Shown piece by piece: positions 9,701 to 16,360 of a DNA stretch of 29,753 nucleotides. The number at the start of each line of letters is the position of its first letter. Positions within the stretch are counted from its first letter, which is position 1. The notes beneath the pieces are model-generated. The model was not told where the DNA came from and did no database searches. It was given only the letters and a program-made list of their open reading frames with translations. Source of the DNA: Caldithrix sp. (GTDB taxonomy: Bacteria; KSB1; UBA2214; DYKH01). The stretch is taken from the NCBI GenBank assembly GCA_020722685.1, contig DYKH01000066.1:1-29753 (forward strand), read 5' to 3'. Position numbers and translations under genes: made by a program.

Positions 9701-12228
9701 CGATGGCCGGCCCGGTGATCATCGAGGCCCGGCTTGCCGGGACGGACTCAACCTCGAACACCTCGACCGTTCTGTTTCATGCGCGCGCTTTGCCGGGGCT
9801 GGCTAAACTGATCGAAAAGACGTCCGGCGACAGGCAATCGGGCGAGGTTGGCGTTCCCTTGGCCGAGCCGTTTGTGGTGACTGTGAGGGATTCTTTCGCC
9901 AATCCTGTTCCAGGCAAGCTGGTCGATTTTCAAGTCATTTCCGGCGGCGGCCGGCTTGAACCAGGCGGAACGATATGGAGCGACTCAACAGGTCAGGCGC
10001 AAGTCCGGCTCATTCCTGGTGACTTGGCAACTCTCCAACAAGTCGCCGTGTCAGCGGATAGTGTCCCCAACTCGCCGCTCGTTTTTACCGTCTCGGTACC
10101 CAACATTGCAGCGCAGCTTGTTTGTCTTGGCGGAAACCTGCAAGTGGACACGGTGGGCAACGTTCTGCCGGAGCCGATCCAATTGCAGGTGCAAACCGAA
10201 CGGGGCAGCCCTGTGGAAAAGTATCCTGTGCGCATTTCCGTTTACGCAGGAAATGGAAGCTTTGAGACCTTTTCCGAAATGGTGAACAATCCTTCCGAGC
10301 AGCGACCTTCGTCCAATTCTATTGCCACAAAAACCTCCTCCTTGGCCGATAGCGTTTTGGAATTCTTGACGGACTCGTTAGGAATGGTGCAAGTCCGGTG
10401 GCGACTAGGAACCGAAAGCGGCGCGCAACAGCTCAAGATCGACGCCGGAGAATTGGACGGTTCGCCTTTCATTGTTGAAGCCACGGCCCTTCCGGGTCGC
10501 CCTGCGGAAATCTTGGATATGGGCGGCAACGGACAGACGGCAACGGTCGGCGCGATTTTACCCGCGCCCCTGCAAATCAAAATTCACGATCGATTTGAAA
10601 ATGCCGTCCCAAACGTGCTGACCCATTTTTCGATAATGGAAGGAAATGGCGCCTTCCAGAGTCCGGATACTTGTCGGACCGACTCTTTGGGATTCGCAGC
10701 CGCTCGGTATCGTTTGGGGAGGAAAAGCGGAAGGAATCTGATCCAAGCAACCGCTGACGGCCTTGAGGAATCGATCATCTTTTCCGTCTTCGCCCAGCCG
10801 GGAGCCGTTAAACGGGTGGCAGTTGTTGGCGGCAACAACCAGTCAGGGGTAGCCGGCCATTTGCTGGCAAATCCCATTGCTGCCAAAGTAGTGGACGAAT
10901 ATGACAATGCACTTGCCGGCCTGCCGCTGCGCTTCGCCCCGGAATCAAAGCAGGCCCGGATAGTTCCCATAGATGAATCCACGACTGACTCGACCGGAAT
11001 CGCACGGGCGCATTGGATACTCGGTATGGAGCCGGGCGAGCAACACGCTTATGCTTTCCATGCAGACGTGGGCGATTCTGCCTACTTCACAGCTTTCGCA
11101 CTGCCCAACAATCCTCCGCAGCTTCTTTTACCCGATAGCTTGACTGTTAAGGAAAATGAGCTGCTGTCGTTCATTGTATCCGCCGTCGAACCGGAGAACG
11201 ATAGCATCTACTTCGGAGCATACAACCTTCCTTACGGAGCCGGTTTCGATTCTGCGGCAACCCGCGAATTTATCTGGACACCCGATTACCGGCAAGCCGG
11301 AAGCTACTACCCCGTTTTCACGGTACGCGATCATTTGGGCGCGGCGCAGCAAAAAGCCGTATGCATCAGAGTGGAGAACGTCAACCGTCCACCTGTGATC
11401 GTCGAGCATTTTCCTGCCGAATCGCACTTGGGAGCCATTCGCCAGCCCGCGCAATTCGTTTTCTCCGTCCTCGCGACGGATGAAGACCAAGACGAGCTGC
11501 ATTACTTCTGGCTGGTGAATGACCAGCAGGCTTCCAGGCTGAGCTCATTCCTCTTTCAATCAAGCCTGTTAGAGACGGGAGAAACGGAAATATCCGCCTT
11601 CGTTCATGATGCAGAAGATACGACGGCCTTTTCTTGGCAGCTTCACATTGTCTCGCAGGTGGAGCTCAAGTTTTTTGTCGGCGCATATCATCCCTATCGA
11701 GGCGTAGCCTTGGAGTGGGAAACAGGTTCCTCCGCAAATCTGCTGGGATTTAACATTCTTCGTTCCTCCAGTCAAAGCGGGCCACTTGTGAACACCGGGC
11801 TTTTTGTCCCTGCGGCGGCGCAGGGCCGCTACAAGATCACCGATGCAACTGCCGAGGGCAACGTCGCCTATTCTTATCAGCTCGAAGCGGTGCAAAGGGA
11901 TGGGACGAAATATCCGGTCGGACAAATAGAAATAACGGTTCCGCTACCCATTCAGCTTGCATTGCAGCAGAATTATCCCAATCCCTTCAACACGACCACG
12001 ACGATTCGATTTGAGCTGCCGCAAGCATCACATGTGATTTTGGAAATCTACGATCTACTTGGTCGAAGGGTCAAAAGCCTCATAGACGGCGACAGAAAGC
12101 CTGGCTACCACACCTGCCAATGGGATGGAAGAACTGAGGATGGAATAGCGGTGACGTCAGGGATATATTACTATGTCTTAAGCGCGGGACAAATGAAGGT
12201 AAAGAGAAAGCTGGCGGTCATAAGGTAG
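6796..12228 (+). CDS. Giant secreted SGNH/GDSL hydrolase with VCBS, Big-1 Ig and C-terminal sorting domain
   Basis: An 1810-residue secreted protein. ATG at 6796 follows AGGAG with six-base spacing and starts a signal peptide (ending near STGVLA). Residues about 30-260 are an SGNH hydrolase: LLGDSITEG with the nucleophile serine, HLGTNDL, and DKLHPN with the catalytic Asp/His pair. Residues about 290-635 hold FG-GAP/VCBS repeats with DxDxDGDxD calcium-binding loops (DIDNDGDFD, DFDHDGDTD, DFDNDGDLD, DFDNDGDQD), followed by an ASPIC/UnbV-like segment to about 735. Five Big-1-like Ig repeats span about 748-1436; the first is split by an inserted carbohydrate-binding-like domain. Cadherin-like and Fn3-like modules follow, then a sorting/FlgD-like domain from about 1718 (NYPNPFNTTTTIRFELP), consistent with type IX secretion. 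Probable extracellular or cell-surface esterase or deacylase acting on polysaccharide; the substrate is unknown. Confidence 0.93.
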   Translation: MLVRLRLSFLLQLLFLILSTGVLAVESSSSGRLMLLGDSITEGKFADDGIGFRKELYLKLKAAGLEMSFVGSYGESPCEGHFQSGRKISDFYPRSLGNGGTGIMDVTYDMDVFRPTMVSIHLGTNDLNSEDGTPVAPYSEGNGFAATQAGQMGTLIDYLLRWRNGQKGSDLQAVLVSLIIPIKYQDSLVAEFNIEVNRLVHDFQNGLITGSPEPVFLCDQYSRFLEHPYIWSKTWQDIMFDKLHPNTTGHQLMAQVYYDAISTILTGKQNWFTEGTWDAGLYGLDGYFHSQGIALADLTGDNREEIYVTRSAADSPQAREALYTSSDTLPYEEDAVGSGVEDSGNSRGAVFVDIDNDGDFDLFNGNSPGRNRLYQNLGDGKFQDITETAGIDNLDFLTTAVLALDIENDGDMDLYAVNSRTVNELYVNDGSGRFERQDRGANDADEPDIPSMSASAADFDHDGDTDIYVVKRDAANKLFINDGTGHFSDQAQQAGVALSRRSNGAVWTDLDGDARLDLLVSVSSSSADPSPLLRVFRNRGDGTFEDVSQTVNIPMDGYSALAADFDNDGDLDIITTNEKDHGAFFRNDGPWSFTQVKGTGSEIFAGDVRAAAAFDFDNDGDQDFLAARSDVFNVFMQNNLANGNHYLKINAFGPKGDIGGFGAKLWLYQAGHLGDPHSLLGFREIISASGHLAQNSPTVHFGLGANASCDLLAEFTDGSWLAVRQVSGNQTITIRPFQPTEENMQPAMITATSGDNQSARVNNPLPDPLIVQVLDRDGRPTPGAFVEFAVVAGEAQLVLPDSADHSIWLEAESGRTSKNTRAVFDSSSSHGLFVMAMDSAAATGHDTLSMTIVSSGQYIAWLRLINAVDSALVSISFDGGAGLIFPIPQTTSWQWVRMNEGGGSPTLTTLSTGNHELSVAFHSGSLQVDKVLLTTDSTYTPQGLGEDENESPNLSDRDGLVRRYVQLGTMAGPVIIEARLAGTDSTSNTSTVLFHARALPGLAKLIEKTSGDRQSGEVGVPLAEPFVVTVRDSFANPVPGKLVDFQVISGGGRLEPGGTIWSDSTGQAQVRLIPGDLATLQQVAVSADSVPNSPLVFTVSVPNIAAQLVCLGGNLQVDTVGNVLPEPIQLQVQTERGSPVEKYPVRISVYAGNGSFETFSEMVNNPSEQRPSSNSIATKTSSLADSVLEFLTDSLGMVQVRWRLGTESGAQQLKIDAGELDGSPFIVEATALPGRPAEILDMGGNGQTATVGAILPAPLQIKIHDRFENAVPNVLTHFSIMEGNGAFQSPDTCRTDSLGFAAARYRLGRKSGRNLIQATADGLEESIIFSVFAQPGAVKRVAVVGGNNQSGVAGHLLANPIAAKVVDEYDNALAGLPLRFAPESKQARIVPIDESTTDSTGIARAHWILGMEPGEQHAYAFHADVGDSAYFTAFALPNNPPQLLLPDSLTVKENELLSFIVSAVEPENDSIYFGAYNLPYGAGFDSAATREFIWTPDYRQAGSYYPVFTVRDHLGAAQQKAVCIRVENVNRPPVIVEHFPAESHLGAIRQPAQFVFSVLATDEDQDELHYFWLVNDQQASRLSSFLFQSSLLETGETEISAFVHDAEDTTAFSWQLHIVSQVELKFFVGAYHPYRGVALEWETGSSANLLGFNILRSSSQSGPLVNTGLFVPAAAQGRYKITDATAEGNVAYSYQLEAVQRDGTKYPVGQIEITVPLPIQLALQQNYPNPFNTTTTIRFELPQASHVILEIYDLLGRRVKSLIDGDRKPGYHTCQWDGRTEDGIAVTSGIYYYVLSAGQMKVKRKLAVIR

Positions 12229-12326
12229 GGGTTTGAGAAAGGATTCGGTCTTCCCTATGCAGGCGTTACAGGAAGAATCCAAACCAGGGCAACTGTTCTA
12301 TTGGAAGATTCCGGAATGGGACTGGT

Positions 12327-12806
12327 TCATTGAAGAAAATCTAAGAAATCTTTCAATTCTTGGCTGACAAAAATTTGATGCTGTTCCAACTTATTCAATG
12401 TCAGATTAAGATCCTTAAGTATTGCTTTTTGGTGGGCCCTTACAAGCAGGGCAAAAGAAGAAACATAAGGTATCGAAAGGAGTGCCGCCTCCTTTTGTGC
12501 ACGTTTGTCGTCTAGAATGAGCAAATCAGCGGCCATTTCCAAGGCCAAAGATATGGCCTCTATTTCACCAAGGTCAAGCTTGTGTTTTAGTCCCCGGATC
12601 GGCTGAGCCAGAGTTCTTTTTTCTAAAAAGGAGGCCTGTCCGACGGCTTGACGCAGCTCGTGATCCTGAGAATTTATGGTCAATTCCTGATCGACGGCGG
12701 GAGGAAGGTAAACTATCCCAAAGAATTTCTGTAAAATGTCCAAACATTCTGCATAATAAAGAATGATAATAGGACTCGTGTTGGATACGACAATCATTCT
12801 CCCCAT
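12327..12806 (-). CDS. DUF3368 PIN-like toxin
   Basis: A 159-residue PIN-fold protein of the DUF3368 family, the probable toxin of a type II toxin-antitoxin pair and a putative Mg-dependent RNase. Visible features are VVSNTSPII at residues 6-14 (Asn in place of the first PIN aspartate, as seen in many DUF3368 members), LDLGEIEAI with acidic Glu81/Glu83, and LLILDDKRAQ with Asp99/Asp100. Its start ATG abuts the stop of the antitoxin gene (TGA-ATG), so translation is probably coupled. A second ATG three codons in also exists. The whole fold appears intact. RNase activity is family knowledge for PIN toxins and is not shown here. Confidence 0.88.
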   Translation of the reverse strand: MGRMIVVSNTSPIIILYYAECLDILQKFFGIVYLPPAVDQELTINSQDHELRQAVGQASFLEKRTLAQPIRGLKHKLDLGEIEAISLALEMAADLLILDDKRAQKEAALLSIPYVSSFALLVRAHQKAILKDLNLTLNKLEQHQIFVSQELKDFLDFLQ

Positions 12807-13052
12807 TCACATTAGGTGTTGGAGTTCCGTCCTAATATCATCGGGAGTTGAGCGAAAGTAAGGGATATGATGTTTTCCGAGAAGCCGAATGAACTGATCC
12901 TGTGGCCTATTCAGTATCTTTGCTGCTTGTCCCAGGCTAATTTCGCCGTCGAGATACAATCCCAGAATCAGCCTTTCATAAGTATATTCCGAAAGATTGG
13001 GAATCTTTGAAAATTCTTTCGGAACCTGGATTTTAATTTCAATTGTTTCCAT
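12807..13052 (-). CDS. UPF0175 antitoxin
   Basis: An 81-residue protein of the UPF0175 family, the usual partner of DUF3368 toxins. The core ERLILGLYLDGEISLGQAAKILN followed by FIRLLGKHHIPYF is the family signature and forms a helix-turn-helix-like segment that probably binds DNA at its own promoter. The reading frame is also open from a GTG at 13058, but ATG at 13052 with GAG five bases upstream is preferred. It is directly upstream of the toxin, with stop and start adjacent. A sigma70-like promoter and a perfect palindrome lie 40-70 bases upstream, fitting autoregulation. Confidence 0.85.
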   Translation of the reverse strand: METIEIKIQVPKEFSKIPNLSEYTYERLILGLYLDGEISLGQAAKILNRPQDQFIRLLGKHHIPYFRSTPDDIRTELQHLM

Positions 13053-13090
13053 ACTCACTCGCTTGGAAAAAGCCGTGCCCTTTCATGTAC

Positions 13091-13119
13091 ATAGTAGCAT
13101 TTTATTGCTTATGAAGCAA
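13091..13119 (-). promoter_or_regulatory. Toxin-antitoxin promoter
   Basis: On the minus strand TTGCTT (13119-13114) and TACTAT (13096-13091) are separated by exactly 17 bases, about 40 bases upstream of the antitoxin ATG. This fits a housekeeping sigma-factor promoter for the UPF0175-DUF3368 operon. Assignment is by consensus only. Confidence 0.5.
13105..13119. promoter_or_regulatory. Candidate operator palindrome of the toxin-antitoxin operon
   Basis: TTGCTTATGAAGCAA is a perfect 6-base inverted repeat with a 3-base centre, and its right arm is the -35 box of the predicted antitoxin promoter. This placement is what is expected for autorepression by the UPF0175 protein, alone or with the toxin. 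Confidence 0.45.
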
Positions 13120-13217
13120 GTGAAAAGTTTAAGAATTCTAGAAAACGGCCGGTGTTAGGTAAGCAAGAGAACAGTCAATCGCTTCGAGAATGTTGTCATA
13201 AGTTGAAAAGTTTCTTC

Positions 13218-13246
13218 TTGCGTTTGAGGTGGTCTTTTGATATAAT
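13218..13246 (+). promoter_or_regulatory. Sigma70-like promoter before helicase remnants
   Basis: TTGCGT (13218-13223) and a perfect TATAAT (13241-13246) are separated by 17 bases, with the ATG of the first helicase stub 37 bases downstream and a GGGGA ribosome-binding site before that ATG. The promoter of a formerly functional defence operon appears to have outlived the genes. Confidence 0.5.
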
Positions 13247-13282
13247 GGCCTAATCCAAACCTTCAACCAATGGGGATCAAAC

Positions 13283-13501
13283 ATGCCACGAATTTTTGAT
13301 AATATTGAGCAACATCTTTTGCCCGCCTTACAGGAAACTTTAGCTGTTTCCAACCGTGCGGACTTTTGTGTCGGCTATTTCAATCTACGCTGGCTAAGAC
13401 AATTGGAATCCGAGATCGAAGACTGCACCAGTGATAAGGGTTATTGCGGTCCATCATTTGTGAACGCGCAGCGTATGCCAACTGACTCAATGAGACGCTG
13501 A
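13283..13501 (+). pseudogene. N-terminal remnant of PLD-type helicase gene
   Basis: A 72-residue stub. Its opening MPRIFDNIEQHLLPALQETL, then VSNRADFCVGYFNLRW, matches my memory of the start of large defence-associated helicases with an N-terminal phospholipase D-like nuclease domain (about 1000 residues or more). Only the beginning of the PLD domain remains. The usual GYFNLRGW reads GYFNLRWL here, the following part (YCGPSFVNAQRMPTD) looks scrambled relative to the family's LLVGMQRxP segment, and a stop follows. A good ribosome-binding site (GGGGA, six to seven bases) and promoter precede it, so the stub may still be expressed. Together with the next gene it is a relic of a phage-defence-type operon. 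Family recognition is from memory, not a database search. Confidence 0.6.
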
Positions 13502-13570
13502 TGGGCGCCTATGCTGGAACTATAAAAGTGCGAGTTGCCATCTTTGACGTTAACCCTTATGGAGATTCAA

Positions 13571-14128
13571 ATGAATTATCCAAAACCAGGGACGATTATC
13601 AAAAGCAGTTACTGGCCGGAGCCCGTTGAAATTAAGAAACTCGAGATTCAAGGGGAGTACGTTTATGTTGTAGGTTCGATGATCCGTTCCCAGCGACCTG
13701 TGGATCAAGTACTGAGCCAGACCGAATTCAGTGACGTCTCCATGGTGGAATTGGGAATAGACTTTGGTGCGGAGGCTTGGCGTGTTTTTCTGGCACTTGA
13801 AATGAAACGGTATCGCTACGCTTCCCTATATGATCCTTTGCTCGCGATGAATACCTCCAAAGTCGATCCTCTCCCACACCAAATTGAAGCAGTATACGGC
13901 TATATCCTAAAATTGCCGCGTATCCGTTTTTTATTAGCCGACGATCCTGGCGCTGGCAAAACCATTATGGCTGGCCTTATTATCAAGGAGCTCAAGCTGC
14001 GTCACCTAATAGAGCGTATTCTCATAGTGACGCCCGGGCATCTCAAAGATCAATGGTGCCGAGAAATGAAGGAGCGGTTCGAAGAAACATTCGTAGTTAT
14101 TGACCGAGGAATGCTAAACGCCCAATAG
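13571..14128 (+). pseudogene. Truncated SNF2-type helicase (N-terminal fragment)
   Basis: A 185-residue fragment of a superfamily 2 helicase related to the SNF2-type helicases of defence systems such as DISARM-like loci. The ATG at 13571 follows GGAG with seven-base spacing; the longer frame from 13535 adds nothing recognisable. Visible are a Q-motif-like DPLPHQIEAV, the Walker A LADDPGAGKTIMAGL (DDPGAGKT instead of the commoner DEAGAGKT) and motif Ia ILIVTPGHLKDQW. Homology then stops at VIDRGMLNAQ and a TAG, before motif II (DExH) and the whole second RecA domain. The end coincides with the start of an unrelated, oppositely oriented gene fragment, so the loss looks like a deletion or recombination. 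It cannot be an active helicase. Confidence 0.75.
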
Positions 14129-14282
14129 GCTCATCGGTGAGGCTTTCACCAAATTTAATTTTGTATTCAAGTTCTGCCAGATAGATTGCTTTGACTAACT
14201 GCAAAGTTTTGATGCCAGGGATTTGTGGCGCGAGATATCGAACCAGTTCGCCAAAACGAGTTTTGTTACTGGTCTTGTTCAT
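14097..14282 (-). pseudogene. Truncated Panacea (DUF4065)-like antitoxin fragment
   Basis: Minus-strand fragment starting at ATG 14282 (the frame is also open from GTG 14318). It reads RFGELVRYLAPQ, then LVKAIYLAELEYKIKFGESLTDEPI. The L-x-K-x-x-YLAxxEYxxxxGxSLT pattern resembles the N-terminus of Panacea/SocA-like DUF4065 proteins, which act as versatile antitoxins or phage-associated proteins. The family runs to about 130 residues or more; here the match ends near GRLA, where the frame runs into the antisense of the helicase fragment and stops. The fragment was therefore probably cut by the same event that truncated the helicase. Recognition is by motif pattern only. Confidence 0.5.
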
Positions 14283-14460
14283 GATACTTTGCCAAACTTG
14301 GTCATGATCTGCTTCCACGCTGTAATGTAGAGATATTTTTCATGAAAGCAATTCGTTATTTGAATTTCTTGCGCGTGGAGGTTGTGCGGAATGCTCATTC
14401 ATATGAAGGAAATTATTTGGATTTGGACTCCGCCACAGATGGGGAATTCTCTCAGGAAAC

Positions 14461-14892
14461 CTACTTCGTCGTTGCTTTTTCTTTTTGGCCGATAACAAAT
14501 ACGGCCACGAGTGCAACAACTCCACCCGTCCCAATCAATCCCTCCTGGAATTGGGGCGCCTTGGAGGGCGATAAAGGATCCAGACACGATAGTCATCACA
14601 CCAATCAAAAGGCCGAATATTTGGCCAATTCGTCTTTCTACGAATTGCCTATTGGTAATGGCTATTTCCGTGTCCAGGGATTTCTTCTCTAATTCGTGGC
14701 GCTGAGCCTGTTCTCTCTCAGACAGAGCAAGGATTCGTTCAGCAAATCCGGGGTCAATTTCGTTATGTTCAGCAAGGATAGAAGGAGGGGTATAGGACCA
14801 CTAAAGCCCTGGATTTTGGCCTGCATGATCCCTTGAGAAAGTTGATCTGATGATGGATTATTCTTCAGTAAGTTTTTTGCTTTCAATTGCAA
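14461..14892 (-). pseudogene. DUF2335 membrane protein gene with two frameshifts
   Basis: Piecing three frames together gives a DUF2335-type protein of about 143 residues: an N-terminal part to QGFSGPIP, then PPSILAEHNEIDPGFAERIL and a charged helical segment (ALSEREQAQRHELEKKSL), then membrane segment one (FGLLIGVMTIVSGSFIAL) and membrane segment two (TGGVVALVAVFVIGQ) before a TAG at 14461. One base appears missing in a run of C (14787-14790 in plus coordinates) and one base extra near 14539-14542, so no single frame gives the whole protein. Both sites are in short homopolymers, so sequencing error is possible. The start ATG overlaps the end of the upstream 64-residue ORF by 35 bases, as in an operon. 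DUF2335 proteins are small two-helix membrane proteins of unknown role, often in accessory regions. Confidence 0.7.
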
Positions 14893-15052
14893 AAACTTTC
14901 TTCATGTCTGCAGTAATTTTCTCCCAATCATGCCATAATCCGTTACCGTCGGAATAATTCGAGCGATTTAGCTTTTTGCTTTTTATGGGCTCGCGGGGAT
15001 AGACCTCAAGAATCGTTGCCGCTCCGAATAGCATGTTCTTGATCAGACTCAT
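14858..15052 (-). CDS. Small hypothetical protein, partner of DUF2335 gene
   Basis: A 64-residue soluble protein of no recognised function. It opens MSLIKNMLFGAATILEVYP, then carries a polar region with DGNGLWHDWEKITADMKKV, a pattern I associate loosely with small proteins found next to DUF2335 genes. It overlaps the DUF2335 reading frame by 35 bases. No strong ribosome-binding site is seen before its ATG. If real, it and the DUF2335 protein form a two-gene accessory cassette; the gene itself appears unbroken. Confidence 0.5.
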   Translation of the reverse strand: MSLIKNMLFGAATILEVYPREPIKSKKLNRSNYSDGNGLWHDWEKITADMKKVFAIESKKLTEE

Positions 15053-15273
15053 AGGCTATTATTGCTTCTGTTAATATGCAACAATTTGTATCGAGGCAGC
15101 AAAATCACAGCTCTTTCACCGGCGAATCTAATTTGCTTACCCGAAGGCTTTGATGATCCGGGAGGAGGATACTCTTCTATGCTTCAGCGGTCGAAAAATA
15201 AAGGTTCTTTTCTTTTTTATCAAGAATTGTGTTTGACTTGATTTAGCATTTTTTAGCTTCGTTTGTCTATTTT

Positions 15274-15309
15274 AAAAAATTGGACTCCACCTTCTCGGCG
15301 GAGTCCAAA
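15274..15309 (-). terminator. Rho-independent terminator
   Basis: Read on the minus strand, TTGGACTCCGCC pairs with GGTGGAGTCCAA (12 pairs including one G-U) around a GAGAA loop, followed directly by six T. It lies 14 bases past the stop of the gene ending at 15323 and is the clearest terminator in the window. Confidence 0.9.
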
Positions 15310-15322
15310 CAGAAATGGCGAG

Positions 15323-16360
15323 CTATTTACTCTTGCTCAATTTATACCCCGCCGGCACTTCAAACAAATCCGCCCCCAAAGCTCCGACGCCAATGGTCTT
15401 GACTTCTGTAGTGGCTTGAAAGATTTCCACCTTGTCGGTCGGCTTGGGTTTCTCGCTTCTTGGTTTCGCCATCTTTAAGGCCTTTTTCCCCAAAAAGCCG
15501 CCCAGCGCCCCTTTGATATCGGTGGGAGCGGAGCTTTCGCTTGCTTCTTCCTGTTTTTCCGCGCTCGGCTGCGGTTCGCTGCTCTTCATCGCATGCTTGG
15601 TCATGCTCAAGGTCATGTCGGTTTTGATGGGAAAGCCTTCGATCTTGCCCAGCTCCTTCTGCAAGTCTTCCAACTGCTCGCGATACATGGTCAGCAATCG
15701 CGCCATGCCTTGGTTATTGGCTTTGGAAAAACCCAGTGCCTCCGCCAATCGCTTGTCGAAATCGGTGATCTGCAGCATCGCCTTGCCAACATTGATGCTG
15801 TTCCAAAGATCAGTGGCAAACAGCAGAGTATCCAAGATGCCCGTAGCTTTGTGCTTGCCCACTGTGGTAACCGTAACCAGGTAATGTTCGCAGTTAAAAT
15901 TGTTGACCTTTTGCCGGTCGCCTAATTTCTTGGCTGCCACCACCGGTTCTTGCCACTCGTATTCGGAATCGTCCTTTTCTCCTTCCTTATCTTGCTCGGC
16001 AGACTGCGCCGGCCAAGGAGAATCGCTTTCGCCCTTCTCAAACATCTCTTTCAATTGCGCAAAAGTGAGCTCTTCATACTTTTTGTCCTTGTCGTTGAAT
16101 TTCCAGAAGAGCTGCTTGTCCAAGCGAGTAATCTCTGTGTTGATTCCCTTGGGACTAAAATGCTTCATGATGGAGCCGGTAAATTGGAAGCTGTTGTCGG
16201 AACGTTTAGCATCGCCCGAGAGCGATATTTTGCTGGTTGAAGTGAAAGCCCCTTGGCCATAGAAGCCATTGCTGGTGGTCACGGTTTCGTAGGTCACTTG
16301 AGCCAAAAGTACGTTTGCAACCAGAAGCAGCACGAATGGGTAAGTAAATCGTTTTTTCAT
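15323..16360 (-). CDS. Exported protein of unknown function (DUF4412-like)
   Basis: A 345-residue secreted protein. ATG at 16360 has AGGAGG-type spacing and begins a signal peptide (MKKRFTYPFVLLLVANVLLAQ). The mature part begins VTYETVTTSNGFYGQGAF and later has NNFNCEHYLVTVTTVGKHKATGILDTLLFATDLW, resembling the DUF4412-type pattern of a short 'xCExYxVTVTT' strand followed by 'xTDLW'. A charged linker rich in Glu, Asp and Lys (SAEQDKEGEKDDSEYEW) and a C-terminal basic low-complexity segment (KPRSEKPKPTDK) are visible. The frame extends upstream to 16423, but that would remove the signal peptide from the N-terminus. It is a single gene with its own terminator. Function unknown; the family suggestion is weak. 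Confidence 0.75.
   Translation of the reverse strand: MKKRFTYPFVLLLVANVLLAQVTYETVTTSNGFYGQGAFTSTSKISLSGDAKRSDNSFQFTGSIMKHFSPKGINTEITRLDKQLFWKFNDKDKKYEELTFAQLKEMFEKGESDSPWPAQSAEQDKEGEKDDSEYEWQEPVVAAKKLGDRQKVNNFNCEHYLVTVTTVGKHKATGILDTLLFATDLWNSINVGKAMLQITDFDKRLAEALGFSKANNQGMARLLTMYREQLEDLQKELGKIEGFPIKTDMTLSMTKHAMKSSEPQPSAEKQEEASESSAPTDIKGALGGFLGKKALKMAKPRSEKPKPTDKVEIFQATTEVKTIGVGALGADLFEVPAGYKLSKSK

Noticed and set aside
13138..13353. Minus-strand 71-residue frame upstream of the toxin-antitoxin pair
   Set aside because: It covers the antisense of the helicase stub and its TATAAT promoter; no family features.
13501..13629. Plus-strand 42-residue frame between the two helicase stubs
   Set aside because: Overlaps the start of the SNF2 stub, has no ribosome-binding site and no recognised family; it may be random or scrambled remnant sequence.
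14342..14692. Plus-strand 116-residue frame
   Set aside because: Antisense of the DUF2335 gene, whose two membrane helices are recognisable on the minus strand.
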